64,000 nt of DNA, from contig NC_061508.1 of NCBI RefSeq assembly GCF_022539505.1, positions 98,125,276 to 98,189,275 of the forward strand, read 5' to 3'. The first letter of the stretch is position 1. Each line of letters opens with the position of its first letter. This document shows positions 30,900 through 43,743 of the stretch, piece after piece. The notes under the pieces are model-generated. The model saw nothing but the letters and a program-made list of their open reading frames with translations. It searched no databases and had not been told where the DNA came from. The translations under genes were made by a program, and so were the position numbers. Source of the DNA: Lolium rigidum. Lineage: Eukaryota; Streptophyta; Magnoliopsida; Poales; Poaceae.

Positions 30900-33527
30900 T
30901 TCTTGCGTGAGCATCATTAAAATCACTGAGCCCATCTTAAAGGTTATAAAGAAAGCACTTCTTGGGAGATAACCCATGTTTTATTTTGCTACTGTTTTGT
31001 TGTGTCTTGGAAGTTGTTACTACTGTAGAAACCTCTCCCTATCTCTATTTTATTGCATTGTTGTCCCAAGTAAAGTCTCTAATAGTAAAGTTGATACTAG
31101 ATTTGGATTACTGCGCAGAAACAGATTTCTTCCTGTCACGAATTTGAGTAGATATCTCTGTAGAAGAATAAAAAAAATCTGCCAATTTACATACGTGATC
31201 CTCAGATATGTACGCAACTTTCATTAGTTTTGAGATTTTTCATCTGAGCATGTTAAGTGCCTCTAACAAATTCGTCTTTACGGACTGTTCTGTTTTGACA
31301 GATTCTGCCTTTTATTTCGTATTGCCTCTTTTGCTATGTTGAATGGATTTCTTTGTTCCATTAACTTTCAGTAGCTTTGTGCAATGTCCAGAAGTGTTAA
31401 GAATGATTGTGTTACCTCTGAACATGTGAATTTTTGATTATGCACTAACCCTCTAATGAGTTTGTTTTGAGTTTGGTGTGGCGGAAGTTTTCAAGGGTCA
31501 AGAGAGGAGGATGATATAATATGATCAAGAAGAGTGAAAAGTCTAAGCTTGGGATGCCCCCGTGGTTCATCCCTGCATATTTCAAGAAGACTCAAGCGTC
31601 TAAGCTTGGGGATGCCTTGGGCATCCCCTTCTTCATCGACAACTTATCAGGTCACCTCTAGTGAAACTATATTTTTATTTCGTCACATCTTATGTACTTT
31701 ACTTAGAGCGTCTGTGTGCTTTTATTTTCGTTTTGTTATCTTAGTTCTCTGAATAAATTGAATCATACCTTGTGTGGGAGAGAGACACGCTCCGCTTTTC
31801 CATATGAACACTAGTGTTCTTTGCTTTTACTTTTATGGCGAAAGTTGATCGCTTCATTTATTGCTATTTGGTTGGAAACAGAAAATGCTTCATGTGGTAA
31901 ATGGTATATGGTCTTGAATAATTTGATACTTGGCAATTGTTTTGAGCTCTCAAATAGATTATGTTTAAGCTCTTGCATCATGTAGTTTAAACCTATTAGT
32001 GGAGAACTACTGTAGAGCTTGTTGAAATTTGGATTGCATGATTGATCTCTCTACAGTCTAGATATTTTCTGGTAAAAGTGTTTGAGAAACAAGGAGACAG
32101 TGTAGAGTCTTATAATGCTTGCAATATGTTCTTATGTAAGTTTTGCTGTACCGGTTCATACTTGTGTTTGCTTCAAACAACCTTGCTAGCCAATGCCTTG
32201 TATTGAGAGGGAATGCTTCTCATGCATCCAAAAACCTTGAGCCAAAACCTATGCAATTTGTGTCCACCATAACTACCTATATGTGGTATTTTTCTGCCAT
32301 TCCAAAGTAAATTGCTTGCGTGCGACCTTTAAAATTTCATTCCTTTGTCTTTACAATACATAGCTCATGGGAAAGTAGCCTAAAAAACTATTGTGGTATT
32401 GAATATGTCGCTTATGTATCTTATTTCTTATAAGTTGCTTGTTGAGCGGTAACCATGTTTCTGGGGACGCCATCAACTTTTTTACTTTGTTGAATATCAT
32501 GTGAGTTGCCATGCATGTTCGTCTTGTCTGAAGTAAGGGTGATTTATCATGATTAAATGGTTTGAGTATGCATATTGTTAGAGAAGAACATTGGGCCGCC
32601 AACCAAAGCCATGTATCATGGTGTTTCAGTTTGGACATTAATCCTCAATCTCTTATGAGAGTATTATCTGTTGTTGAATGCTTAAGCATTAAAAAGAGGA
32701 GTCCATTATCTGTTTTCTGTGTTGTCCCGGTATGGATGTCCTCAAGTTGAGATCTATCAAAACTGAGAAATCAAATGCGATCTATCTCCTTGGACCTTTG
32801 TACAGGTGGCATAGAGCTATCCCTTTGTGACACTTGGTTGAAACGTATGTAATGCAATGATAATCCATGGAAATCCGAGCTAATTAGGACAAGGTGCGAG
32901 CACTATTGGTATTCGATGCATGAGGCTTGCAACTTATAGGAGGTCTTATGCATAACACATATGAATTATTACTACCGTTGACAAAATTGTTTCCATGTTT
33001 TCAAAATAAAAAGCTCTAGCACATGAGTAATCTATGCTTCCCTCTGCGAAGGGCCTTTCTTTTACTTTATGTTGAGTCAGTTTACCTACTTCTTTCTATC
33101 TTAGAAGAAAACACTTGTGTCAACTGTGTGCACTGATTCTTACATGTTTACTTATTGCACTTGTTATATTGCTTTATGTTGACAATTATCCATGAGATAT
33201 ACATGTTACAAGTTGAAAGCAATTGCTGAAACTTAATCATCCTTTGTGTTGCTTCAAAACCTTCTATTAAGAATCTATTGCTTTATGAGTTAACTCTTAT
33301 GCAAGACTTATTGATGCTTGTCTTGAAAGTAATATTCATGAAAAGTCTTTGCTATATGATTCAGTTGTTTAATCATCATCTTTACCATTGCTTTGAGTCA
33401 CTTCATTCATCTCATATGCTTTACAATAGTGTTGATCAAGATTATGTTGGTAGCATGTCACTTCAGAAATTATTATTTTTATCGTTTACCTACTCGAGAG
33501 CGAGTAGGAACTAAGCTTGGGGATGCT
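30900..33527 (+). other. GyB 3' non-coding region and PPT
   Basis: Aligns with the corresponding region of GyA and GyC. PPT-position motif CTAAGCTTGGGGATGCT at 33511-33527, with similar internal motifs at 31544 and 31601. No gene recognised. Confidence 0.8.
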
Positions 33528-34998
33528 TGATACGTCTCCAACATATCTATAATTTCTGATGTTCCATGCTAGTTTTATGACAATACCTACATGTTTTGTT
33601 CATACTTTATGATGTTTTTATGCGTTTTCCGAAACTAACCTATTAACAAGATGCCGGAGTGCCAGTTCCTGTTTTGTGCTGTTTTTGGTTTCAGAAATCT
33701 TACACAGGAAATATTCTCGGAATTGGACGAAACGAATGCCCAGGGTCTTATTTTTCCACGGAGCTTCCAGAACATCGAAGAAGAGTCGGAGACGGGCAGC
33801 AGGGGGCCCACACCATAAGGCGGCGTGGGTGGCCCCCTGGCCGCGCCCAGATGTGGGGAGGGAGCCCCCTTGCTCCTCCGAGGCTGCCCTTCCGCCTATA
33901 AAGTCTCTCCGTCGCGAAAACCCTAAGAAGATAAGCCACGATACGAGAAAAGTTACGCAGCCGCCGCCATCGCGAAGCCAAGTTCGGGGGACAGAAGTCT
34001 CTGTTCCGGCACGCCGCCGGGACGGGGAATTGCCCCCGGAATCCATCTCCATCGACACCACCGCCATCTTCATCGCCGCTGCTATCTCCCATGATGAGGA
34101 GGGAGTAGTTCTCCCCCGAGGCTGAGGGCTCTACCGGTAGCTATGTGGTTCATCTCTCTCTCCCATGGTGTGATCTTTATGTGATCATGAGCTTTGTGTC
34201 ACTATTAATCTATGTGCTACTCTAGTGATGTTATTAAAGTAGTCTATTCCTCCTCCATGATGTAATGTTGACGAGTGTGTGCATCATGTAGTACTTGGCG
34301 TAGGTTATGATTGTAATCTCTTGTAGATTATGAAGTTAACTATTACTATGATAGTATTGATGCGATCTATTCCCCTTTCATAGCTATTGTTGACGAGTGT
34401 GTATGCTATGTTAGTACTCGGTCTAAATTGCAACGGTCTATTATGCACTATAGAGGTTACTTTAATATGAACTCCGGATGTTGTGGAGCTTGTTTACTCC
34501 GGCTTGAGGTGTGCTTTTGTAGCCCTACACAATGAATGGTGTTTGTTATCCAACAAGAGAGTGTAGAAAGTAGCATTTATTTATTCAGTTATGTGATCAA
34601 TGTTGAGAGTGTCCACTAGTGAAAGTATGATCCCTAGGCCTTGTTTCTAAGCATTGAAACACCGTTTCCAACAAGTTCTGCTACATGTTTTCTTGCTGCC
34701 ATTTTTATTTCAGATTGCAATTACTACCTACAATCATCCATATTACTTGTTTTTCACTATCTCTTCGCCGAACTAGTGCACCTATACATCTGACAAGTGT
34801 ATTAGGTGTGTTGGGGACACAAGAGACTTCTTGTATCTTAATTGCAGGGTTGCTTGAGAGGGGTATCTTTGACCTCTACCTCCTTGAGTTCGATAAACCT
34901 TGGGTGATTCACTTAAGGGAAACTTGTTGCTGTTCTACAAACCTCTGCTCTTGGAGGCCCAACACTGTCTACAGGAATAGAAGCGTGCGTAGACATCA
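33528..34998 (+). repeat. GyB 3' LTR (1,471 bp)
   Basis: Partner of 26680-28147; differences include several single-base changes and a few 1-bp indels. Confidence 0.95.
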
Positions 34999-35437
34999 TG
35001 CGCCACTACTAGTTAACAGTGGCGCACCAAAAAGTGGTGCTCCACTGATACAAATATAGCAGTGGCGCACTGCTTTTGAGGTGCGCTGTCCCTAAGGTTT
35101 GGCCAGATTTCATCCCTCCCATAAACTTAGCAGTGGCGCATCTCTTAGAGGTGTGCCACTGCTATCTCACATAGGAATGGCGCACCACTAGAGTGCGCCA
35201 CTGCTAGCTCAAATAACACTGGGTCACATGTATGTGGTGCGCCACTGGCACGAAGTTCCCACCGGCCGCACCAGCCATGTGGCACCACCACGCCACCCAC
35301 CAAACCACATGCCTCCACCAGACCACCACGCACATGGCCTGGGGCCCCACCACGCACATGGCATGGCCTCCACCAACATCCTCTCTCCAATAATTCCATC
35401 GCCGCCCTCTTCCTCTCTCCACACCACGGAGCCACAC
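34999..35437 (+). mobile_element. CACTA CA2, continuation after GyB
   Basis: Repeated direct and inverted motifs AGTGGCGCACC / GTGCGCCACT at about 35001-35260 are CACTA subterminal repeats. A GC-rich stretch with no recognised ORF follows. No transposase or opposite end is seen before the assembly gap. Confidence 0.7.
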
Positions 35438-35475
35438 CGATACGTCCCAAACGTATCTATAATTTCTTATGTTCC
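35438..35475 (+). repeat. Stub of a gypsy LTR (start only)
   Basis: CGATACGTCCCAAACG... matches the first 38 bp of the GyA LTR with three differences, then is broken by copia CoE. It may be the start of the GyC 5' LTR or of a separate element. Confidence 0.7.
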
Positions 35476-37269
35476 TGAAGGAGATATGCCCTAGAGGCAA
35501 TAATAAAGTGGTTATTATTTATATCTTTGTGTTTATGATAAATGTTTATATATCATGCTATAATTGTATTAACCGAAACATTAGTACATGTGTGATATGT
35601 AGACAACAAAGAAGTCCCTAGTATGCCTCTTAAACTAGCTTGTTGATTAATGGATGATTAGTTTCATAATCATGAACATTGGATGTTATTAATAACAAGG
35701 TTATATCATTATATGAATGATGTAATGGACACACCCAATTAAGCGTAGCATAAGATCTCGTCATTAAGTTTTTTGCTATAAGCTTTCGATACATAGTTAC
35801 CTAGTCCTTATGACCATGAGATCATGTAAATCACTTATACCGGAAAGGTACTTTGATTACATCAAACGCCACTTGCGTAAATGGGTGGTTATAAAGGTGG
35901 GATTAAGTATCCGGAAAGTATGAGTTGAGGCATATGGATCAATAGTGGGATTTGTCCATCCCGATGACGGATAGATATACTCCGGGCCCTCTCGGTGGAA
36001 TGTCGTCTAATGTCTTGCAAGCATATGAATAAGTTCATAAGAGACCACATACCACGGTACGAGTAAAGAGTACTTGTCAGGAGACGAGGTTGAACGAGGT
36101 ATAGAGTGATACCGAAGATCAAACCTCGGACAAGTAAAATATCGCGTGACAAAGGGAATTGGTATCGTATGTGAATGGTTCTTTCAATCACTGAAGTCAT
36201 CGTTGAATATGTGGGAGCCATTATGGATCTCCAGATCCCGCTATTGGTTATTGGTCGGAGTGAGTACTCAACCATGTCCGCATAGTTCACGAACCGTAGG
36301 GTGACACACTTAAAGTTGGATGTTGAAATGGTAGAACTTGAATATGGAATGGAGTTCGAATATTTGTTCGGAGTCCCGGATGAGATCCCGGACATCACGA
36401 GGAGTTCCGGAATGGTCCGGAGAATAAGATTCATATATAGGAAGTCATATTCCAAGTTTGGAAATGATCCGGTGCATTTATGGCAGGTTCTAGAAGGTTC
36501 TAGAAAAGTCCGGAAGAATTGCATTATGGAAGGTGGAGTCCCGGAGGGACTCCACTAGCATGGCCGGCCAGCCCTAAGGGGAAGGAATCCCAGGTGGATT
36601 CCACCTGAGGTGGCCGGCCACCCCACCTAAGGAAAAGGTGGGAGTCCCACCTTGGGTAGGACTCCCTCCTTGAGTAGGTTTCCCACCTTTGGGAAGTTTT
36701 GGTGTTGGGGTCTTATTCGAAGACTTGGACTACAACTCTTGGGGCTTCCACCTATATAATGAGGGGCATAGGAGAGGGGGCTGACCACTACAAGCCCATA
36801 GCTTGGCCGCACCCATAGGTGGCCGGCCACCCCCTCTCCCAACCCTAGCCGCCCCCTCTCTCCTCCTCTTCTCCCGCACGCTTAGCGAAGCTCCGCCGGA
36901 GATCTCCATCGCCACCGCCACCACGCCGTCGTGCTGCCGGATTCAAGGAGGAGCTACTACTTCCGCTGCCCGCTGGAACGGGGAGAAGGACGTCGTCTTC
37001 ATCAACAACCGAACGTGTGACCGAGTACGGAGGTGCTGCCCGTTCGTGGCACCGGAACCGATCGTGATCAAGATCTTCTACGCGCTTTTGCAAGCGGCAA
37101 GTGATCGTCTACCGCAGCAATAAGAGCCTACTCTTATAGGCTTTGGAATCTCTTCAAGGGTTAGTCTTGATCATCTCCTCGTTGCTACCGTCTTCTAGAT
37201 TGCATCTTGGCTTGGATTGCGTGTTCGCGGTAGGAAAATTTTTGTTTTCTATGCAACGTTATCCTACGA
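35476..37269 (+). repeat. CoE 5' LTR (about 1.79 kb)
   Basis: From TGAAGGAG to ...ATCCTACGA just before the primer site. TATA box CCTATATAATG at 36751-36761. Confidence 0.8.
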
Positions 37270-37270
37270 G

Positions 37271-37282
37271 TGGTATCGAGCC
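37271..37282 (+). promoter_or_regulatory. CoE primer-binding site (tRNA-iMet type)
   Basis: TGGTATCGAGCC; the canonical site is TGGTATCAGAGC, so one base is missing. Confidence 0.75.
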
Positions 37283-38411
37283 GTGTCTATGCATAGATGG
37301 TTGCACGAGTAGAACACAATGGTTTGTGGGCGTTGATGCTCTTGTTATCTTTAGTTGAGTACTTTGCATCTTTATGGCATAGTGGGATGAAGCGGCTCGG
37401 ACTAACTTTACATGACCGCGTTCATGAGACTTGTTCCTCGTTCGACATGCAACTTGTATTGCATAAGAGGCTTTGCGGGTGTCTCGTCTCTCCTACTATA
37501 GTAAAGATTCAATTTACTCTTCTATTGACAACATTAGTATCAACGTTGTGGTTCATGTTCGTAGGTAGATTAGATCTATATCGAAAACCCTAAACCACGT
37601 AAAATATGCAAACCAAATTAGAGAGCGTCTAACTTGTTTTTGCAGGGTTTGGTGATGTGATATGGCCATAATGTGATGATGAATATGTATGAGATGATCA
37701 TTATTGTATTGTGGCAACCGGCAGAGCCTTATGGTTGTCTTTAAATTTCATGTTGAGAGGTTTTTCAAAGTAGTTGTAATAGTTGCTACATGGAGGACAA
37801 TCATGAAGACGGCGCCATGAACCTTGACGCTACGCCGACGATGATGGAGATCATGCCCGTTGATGATGGAGATCATGTCCGTGCTTTGGAGATGAAGATC
37901 GAAGGCGCAAAGACTAAAGGGCCATATCATATCACATATGAATTGCATGTGATGTTAATCCTTTATGCATCTTATTTTGCTTAGATCGCGACGGTAGCAT
38001 TATAAGATGATCCCTCACCTTAATATCAAGATAATAAAGTGTTCTCCCCTCGTATGCACCGTTGTAACAGTTCGTCGTTTCGAAGCATCTCGTGATGATC
38101 GGATGTGATAGATTCAACGATTCACATACAACGGGTGTAAGCCATGTTGCACACGCGGAATACTTGGGTTTGCTTGACGAGCCTAGCATGTACGGACATG
38201 GCCTCGGGACAACGGAAACCGAAAGGTTGAACACGAGTCATATGGATGATATGATCAACATGTTGATGTTCACCATTGAAACTACATCATCTCACGTGAT
38301 GATCGGTTTTGGTGTAGTGGATTTGGATCGTGTACCACTTTACAACTATGAGGGATGTTGTATTAAGTGGGAGTTCATTAGTAATTAGATTAAAACATGA
38401 ACTAATTATCA
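37283..38411 (+). other. CoE internal leader
   Basis: About 1.1 kb with no long ORF, resembling leader sequence of large-LTR copia elements of Triticeae as I recall it. Ends at the N gap. Confidence 0.55.
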
Positions 38412-38511
38412 NNNNNNNNNNNNNNNNNNNNNNNNNNNNNNNNNNNNNNNNNNNNNNNNNNNNNNNNNNNNNNNNNNNNNNNNNNNNNNNNNNNNNNNNN
38501 NNNNNNNNNNN
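38412..38511. other. Assembly gap (100 N)
   Basis: Exactly 100 Ns, the usual placeholder for a gap of unknown size. Element halves on the two sides do not match. Confidence 0.99.
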
Positions 38512-38556
38512 CTGTCTACAAGAATAGAAGCACCCGTAGACATCAAGCTATTTTCA

Positions 38557-38574
38557 CGGCGCCGTTGTCGGGGA
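38557..38574 (+). promoter_or_regulatory. GyC primer-binding site (tRNA-Asp type)
   Basis: CGGCGCCGTTGTCGGGGA, two differences from the tRNA-Asp complement. Confidence 0.8.
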
Positions 38575-38706
38575 GGAAAGGTAAAAGGTACTCACACTCC
38601 GGATCTCGGCTACTAAGCTATTTTCGCCGTTGTAAGTACTCGAAGTTATTTCCTTTAGATCCTGCAATTGCATCTTTTTGTTTCTTGTTTACACTAGTTT
38701 GGCATA

Positions 38707-39445
38707 ATGGACGACAATGAGCTTCTTATTCTATTTCCTGATTTAAGACATGGATGGTTTGATGCGAAAATTAAAAAACCTATGGAATCTTATTTGCATG
38801 CCTGGTAGTAATATTAGTATGAACGCTTTGAACACCATTGTTGATAATGATATAGAAAGTTCTAAGCTTGGGGAAGCTGGTTTTCATGATCTTTTTAGTC
38901 CCCCAAGCATTGAGGAGAAAATTTTCTTTGATGATACTTTGCCTCCTATTTATGATGATTATAATGATAGTGGTCTTTTGGTGCCACCTACTATGGAGAG
39001 TAAATTTTGTTGTGATTATACTATGCCTCCTACACTTGATGAGAATAATAATGATAGCTACTTTGTTGAATTTTCTCCCACTATTACCAATAAAATTGAT
39101 TATGCTTATGTGGAGAGTAATAATTTTATGCATGAGACTCATGATAAGAATGCTTTATGTGATAGTTATATTGTTGAGTTTGCTCATGATGCTACTGAAA
39201 GTTATTATGAGAGAGGAAAATATGGTTGTAAAATTTTTCATGTTACTAAAACACCTCTCTATGTGCTGAAATTTTTGAAGCTACACTTGTTTTATCTTCC
39301 TATGCTTGTCACTTTGCTCTTCATGAACTTGTTTATTTACAAGATTCCTATGCATAGGAAGCATGTTAGACTTAAATGTGTTTTGAATTTGCCTCTTGAT
39401 GCTCTCTTTTGCTTCAAATACTATCTCTTGCGAGTGCATCATTAA
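38707..39445 (+). pseudogene. GyC Gag start fused by deletion to the hydrophobic-tail protein
   Basis: The ATG at 38707 gives a Gag N-terminus related to GyB (28322) that ends at a stop after about 33 codons. A second frame (38750-39445, 231 codons) carries an acidic middle, SYIVEFAHDATESYYERGK and the hydrophobic C-terminal stretch with basic tail seen in GyB. The whole Gag core and zinc knuckle are absent. The retention of the C-terminal module while Gag is lost is notable; function unknown. Confidence 0.65.
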
Positions 39446-42033
39446 AGCTGCTGAGCCCATCTTAATGGCTATAAAGAAAGAACTTCTTGGGAGATAACCC
39501 ATGTGTTTATTTTGCTACAGTACTTTTATTTTGTATTTGTGTCTTGGAAGTTGTTACTACTGTAGCAACCTCTCCTTATCTTAGTTTTATTGCATTGTTG
39601 TGCCAAGTAAAGTCTTTGATAGTAAGGTTCATACTAGATTTGGATTACTTGCGCGATTGCTGATTTCTTTGCTGTCACGAATTTCGACCTGTCTCTCTGT
39701 AGGTAGCCCAGAAAAATATGCCAATTTACGTGCGTGATCCTCAGATATGTACGCAACTTTCATTCAATTTGGGCATTTTCATTTGAGCAAGTCTGGTGCC
39801 TCGATAAAATCCATCTTTACGGATCATTCTGTTTTGACAGATTCTGCCTTTTATTTCGCATTGCCTCTTTTGCTATGTTGGATGAATTTCTTTGATCCAT
39901 TAATGTCCAGTAGCTTTATGCAATGTCCAGAAGTATTAAGAATGATTGTGTCACCTCTGAACATGTTAATTTTTATTGTGCACTAACCCTCTAATGAGTT
40001 GTTTCGAGTTTGGTGTGGAGGAAGTTTTCAAGGATCAAGAGAGGAGGATGATATACTATGGTCAAGAAGAGTGAAAGCTCTAAGCTTGGGGATGCCCCGG
40101 TGGTTCACCCCTGCATATTTCAAGAAGACTCAAGCATCTAAGCTTGGGGATGCCCAAGGCATCCCCTTCTTCATCGACAAATTATCAGGTTCCTTCTCTT
40201 GAAACTATATTTTTATTCGGCCACATCTTATGCACTTTACTTGGAGCGTCTGTGTGCTTTTATTTTCGCTTGTTATTTTCATTCTCTGAATAAATTCATG
40301 CTTGTGTGGGAGAGAGACACGCTCCGCTGGTTCATATGAACACATGTGTTCTTAGCTTTTATTTTTCATGGCGAAGGTTGAAACTGCTTCGTTAATTGTT
40401 ATATGGTTGGAAACGGAAAATGCTACATGTAGTAATTGGTAGAATGTCTTGAATAATTTGATACTTGGCAATTGTTGTGCTCATGTTTAAGCTCTTGCAT
40501 CATATACTTTGCACCTATTAATGAAGAAATACATAGAGCTTGCTAAAATTTGGTTTGCATATTTGGTCTCTCTAAAGTCTAGATAATTTCTAGTATTGAG
40601 TTTTGAACAACAAGGAAGACGGTGTAGAGTCTTATAATGTTTACAATATGTCTTTTATGTGAGTTTTGCTGCACCGGTTCATCCTTGTTTTTGTTTCAAA
40701 TAACCTTGCTAGCCTAAACCTTGTATCGAGAGGGAATACTTCTCATGCATCCAAATCCTTGAGCCAACCACTATGCCATTTGTGTCCACCATACCTACCT
40801 ACTACATGGTATTTCTCCGCCATTCCAAAGTAAATTGCTTGAGTGCTACCTTTAAAATTTCCATTCTTTACCTTTGCAATATATGGCTCATGGGACAAAT
40901 AGCTTAAAAACTATTGTGGTATTGAATATGTACTTATGCACTTTATCTCTTATTAAGTTGCTTGTTGTGCGATAACCATGTTACTGGGGATGCCATCAGC
41001 TACTCTTTGTTGAATTTCATGTGAGTTGCTATGCATGTTCGTCTTGTCTGAAGTAAGAGCGATCTACCACCTTAATGGTTGGAGCATGCATATTGTTAGA
41101 GAAGAACATTGGGCCGCTAACTAAAGCCATGAATCATGGTGGAAGTTTCAGTTTTGGACATATATCCTCAATCTCATATGAGAACACTAATTGTTGCCAC
41201 ATGCTTATGCATTAAAGAGGAGTCCATTATCTGTTATCCATGTTGTCCCGGTATGGATGTCTAAGTTGAGAATAATCAAAAGCGAGAAATTCAAAATGCG
41301 AGCTTTCTCCTTAGACCTTTGTACAGGCGGCATGGAGGTACCCCTTTGTGACACTTGGTTAAAACATGTGTATTGCGATGATCCGGTAGTCCAAGCTAGT
41401 TAGGACAAGGTGCGGGCACTATTAGTATACTATGCATGAGGCTTGCAACTTGTAAGATATAATTTACATGATACATATGCTTTATTACTACCGTTGACAA
41501 AATTGTTTCATGTTTTCAAAATAAAAGCTCTAGCACAAATATAGCAATCGATGCTTTCCTCTTTGAAGGACCTTTCTTTTACTTTTATGTTGAGTCGGTT
41601 CACCTATTTCTCTCCACCTCAAGAAGCAAACACTTGTGTGAATCTGTGCATTGATTCTTACATACTTGCTTATTGCACTTGTTATATTGCTTTGCATTGA
41701 CAATTATCCATGAGATATACATGTTACAAGTTGAAAGCAACCGCTGAAACTTAATCTTCCATTGTGTTGCTTCAATACCTTTACTTTGATTTATTGCTTT
41801 ATGAGTTAACTCTTATGCAAGACTTATTGATGCTTGTCTCGAAGTACTATTCATGAAAAGTCTTTGCTTTATGATTCACTTGTTTACTCATGTCATTACC
41901 ATTGTTTTGATCGCTGCATTCATTACATATGTTTACAACAGTATGATCAAGGTTATGATGGCATGTCACTCCAGAAATTATCTTTGTTATCGTTTACCTG
42001 CTCGGGACGAGCGAGAACTAAGCTTGGGGATGC
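39446..42033 (+). other. GyC 3' non-coding region and PPT
   Basis: Aligns with 4399-6997 and 30900-33527. PPT motif at 42018-42033; internal copies of TAAGCTTGGGGATGC at 40081 and 40139, 58 bp apart as in the sister elements. Confidence 0.8.
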
Positions 42034-43743
42034 CGATACGTCTCCGACGTATCGATAATTTCTTATGTTCCATGCCACATTATTGATGATATCTACATGT
42101 TATATGCACATTTTATGTCATATTCGTGCATTTTCTGGAACTAACCTATTAACAAGATGCCGAAGTGCCAGTTCCTGTTTTCTGCTGTTTTTGGTTTCAG
42201 AAATCCTAGTAACGAAATATTCTCGGAATTGGACGAAATCAACGTCCAGGTTCCTATTTTGCCCGGAAGCATCCAGAACACACGAGAACCGCCAGAGAGG
42301 GGGCACAGGCCCACCAAACCCTAGGCCGGCGCGGCCAAGGGGGGGCCCGCGCCCCCCTATAGTGTCGGCGCCCCTTCGACCTTCTGACGCCGCCTCTTCG
42401 CCTATATAAAGCCCCTCGACCTAAAACCTCGACACGGAAAAGCCACGGTACGAGAAACCTTCCAGAGCCACCGTCATCGCGAAGCCAAGATCTGGGGGAC
42501 AGGAGTCTCTGTTCCGGCACGCCGCCGGGACGGGGAAGTGCCCCCGGAAGGCTCCTCCCTCGACACCACCGCCATCTCCATCAACGCTGCTGTCTCCCAT
42601 GAGGAGGGAGTAGTTCTCCATCGAGGCTCGGGGCTGTACCGGTAGCTATGTGGTTAATCTCTCTCCTATGTACTTCAATACAATAATCTCATGAGCTGCC
42701 TTACATGATTGAGATTCATATGATGATGCTTGTAATCTAGATGTCATTGTGCTAGTCAAGTGGGTTTTACTTATGTGATCTCCGGAGACTCCTTGTCCCA
42801 CGTGTGTAAAGGTGACAGTGTGTGCACCGTGTGGGTCTCTTAGGCTATATTTCACAGAATACTTATTCACTGTTATGAAGAGCATAGTGAAGTGCTTATT
42901 TATATCCCTTTATGATTGCAATCTGTTTTGTATCACAATTTATCTGTATGCTACTCTAGTGATTTTATTAAAGTAGTTTTATTCCTCCTGCACGGTGTAA
43001 TGGTGACAGTGTGTGCATCCGTGTTAGTACTTGGCGTGGGCTATGATTATGATCTCTTGTAGATTATGAAGTTAACTATTGCTATGATGGTATTGATGTG
43101 ATCTATTCCTCCTACATAGTGTGAAGGTGACAGTGTGCATGCTATGTTAGTACTTGGTTTAGTTGTGTTGATCTGTCATGCACTCTAAGGTTATTTAAAT
43201 ATGAACATTGAATATTGTGGAGCTTGTTAACTCCGGCATTGAGGGTTCGTGTAATCCTACGCAATTAGTGGTGTTCATCATCCAACAAGAGAGTGTAGAG
43301 TATGCATTTATCTATTCTGTTATGTGATCAAAGTTGAGAGTGTCCACTAGTGAAAGTCTAATCCCTAGGCCTTGTTCCTAAATATCGCTATCGCTGCTTG
43401 TTTACTGTTTTACTGCGTTACTACTGCTGCGTTACTACTGCTTGTTTACTGTCCTGGGCGAAGCACTTTTCTGGTGTCGTTGCTACTGCTCATACTTATT
43501 TATACCACCTGTATTTCACTATCTCTTCGCCGAACTAGTGCACCTATTAGGTGTGTTGGGGACACAAGAGACTTCTTGCTTTGTGGTTGCAGGGTTGCAT
43601 GAGAGGGATATCTTTGACCTCTTCCTCCCTGAGTTCGATAAACCTTGGGTGATCTACTTAAGGGAAACTTGCTGCTGTTCTACAAACCTCTGCTCTTGGA
43701 GGCCCAACACTGTCTACAAGAATAGAAGCACCCGTAGACATCA
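42034..43743 (+). repeat. GyC 3' LTR (1,710 bp)
   Basis: Starts CGATACGTCTCC (TG changed to CG) and ends CCCGTAGACATCA. Followed directly by GyD sequence (CGAGA). Confidence 0.9.

Larger units (their letters stand above)
26680..34998 (+). mobile_element. Complete Ty3/gypsy-type LTR retrotransposon GyB (non-autonomous)
   Basis: 5' LTR 26680-28147, 3' LTR 33528-34998, identical 5-bp target copies TGCGC at 26675-26679 and 34999-35003. Primer-binding site complementary to tRNA-Asp; polypurine tract before the 3' LTR. The interior carries gag and a second protein with a hydrophobic C-terminus but no protease, reverse transcriptase or integrase, so it must have been mobilised by another element. 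By eye the LTRs differ at about 30 positions in 1,470 (about 2%), so the insertion is fairly young. It lies within CACTA CA2. Confidence 0.95.
35476..38411 (+). mobile_element. Ty1/copia retrotransposon CoE, 5' half
   Basis: Starts TGAAGGAGATATGCCCTAGA, an LTR start of the BARE/Angela-related copia group. It has a long LTR, a tRNA-iMet-type primer site and an internal leader without ORFs, cut off by the N gap. Left target copy would be GTTCC (35471-35475). The 3' half is not in the assembly. Confidence 0.85.
38512..43743 (+). mobile_element. Ty3/gypsy-type retrotransposon GyC (deleted, non-autonomous)
   Basis: Begins with the last 34 bp of a 5' LTR (to 38545), followed by the tRNA-Asp-type primer site, a shortened coding region, the shared 3' non-coding region, PPT and a complete 3' LTR. 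The Gag core present in GyB is missing. Confidence 0.9.

Noticed and set aside
35145..35500. Overlapping minus-strand Gly/Trp-rich ORFs
   Set aside because: Located in CACTA subterminal and GC-rich sequence and crossing the LTR stub; no domain.
36301..36558. 85-codon ORF in the CoE LTR
   Set aside because: LTR sequence common to this copia group; no sign of a protein.
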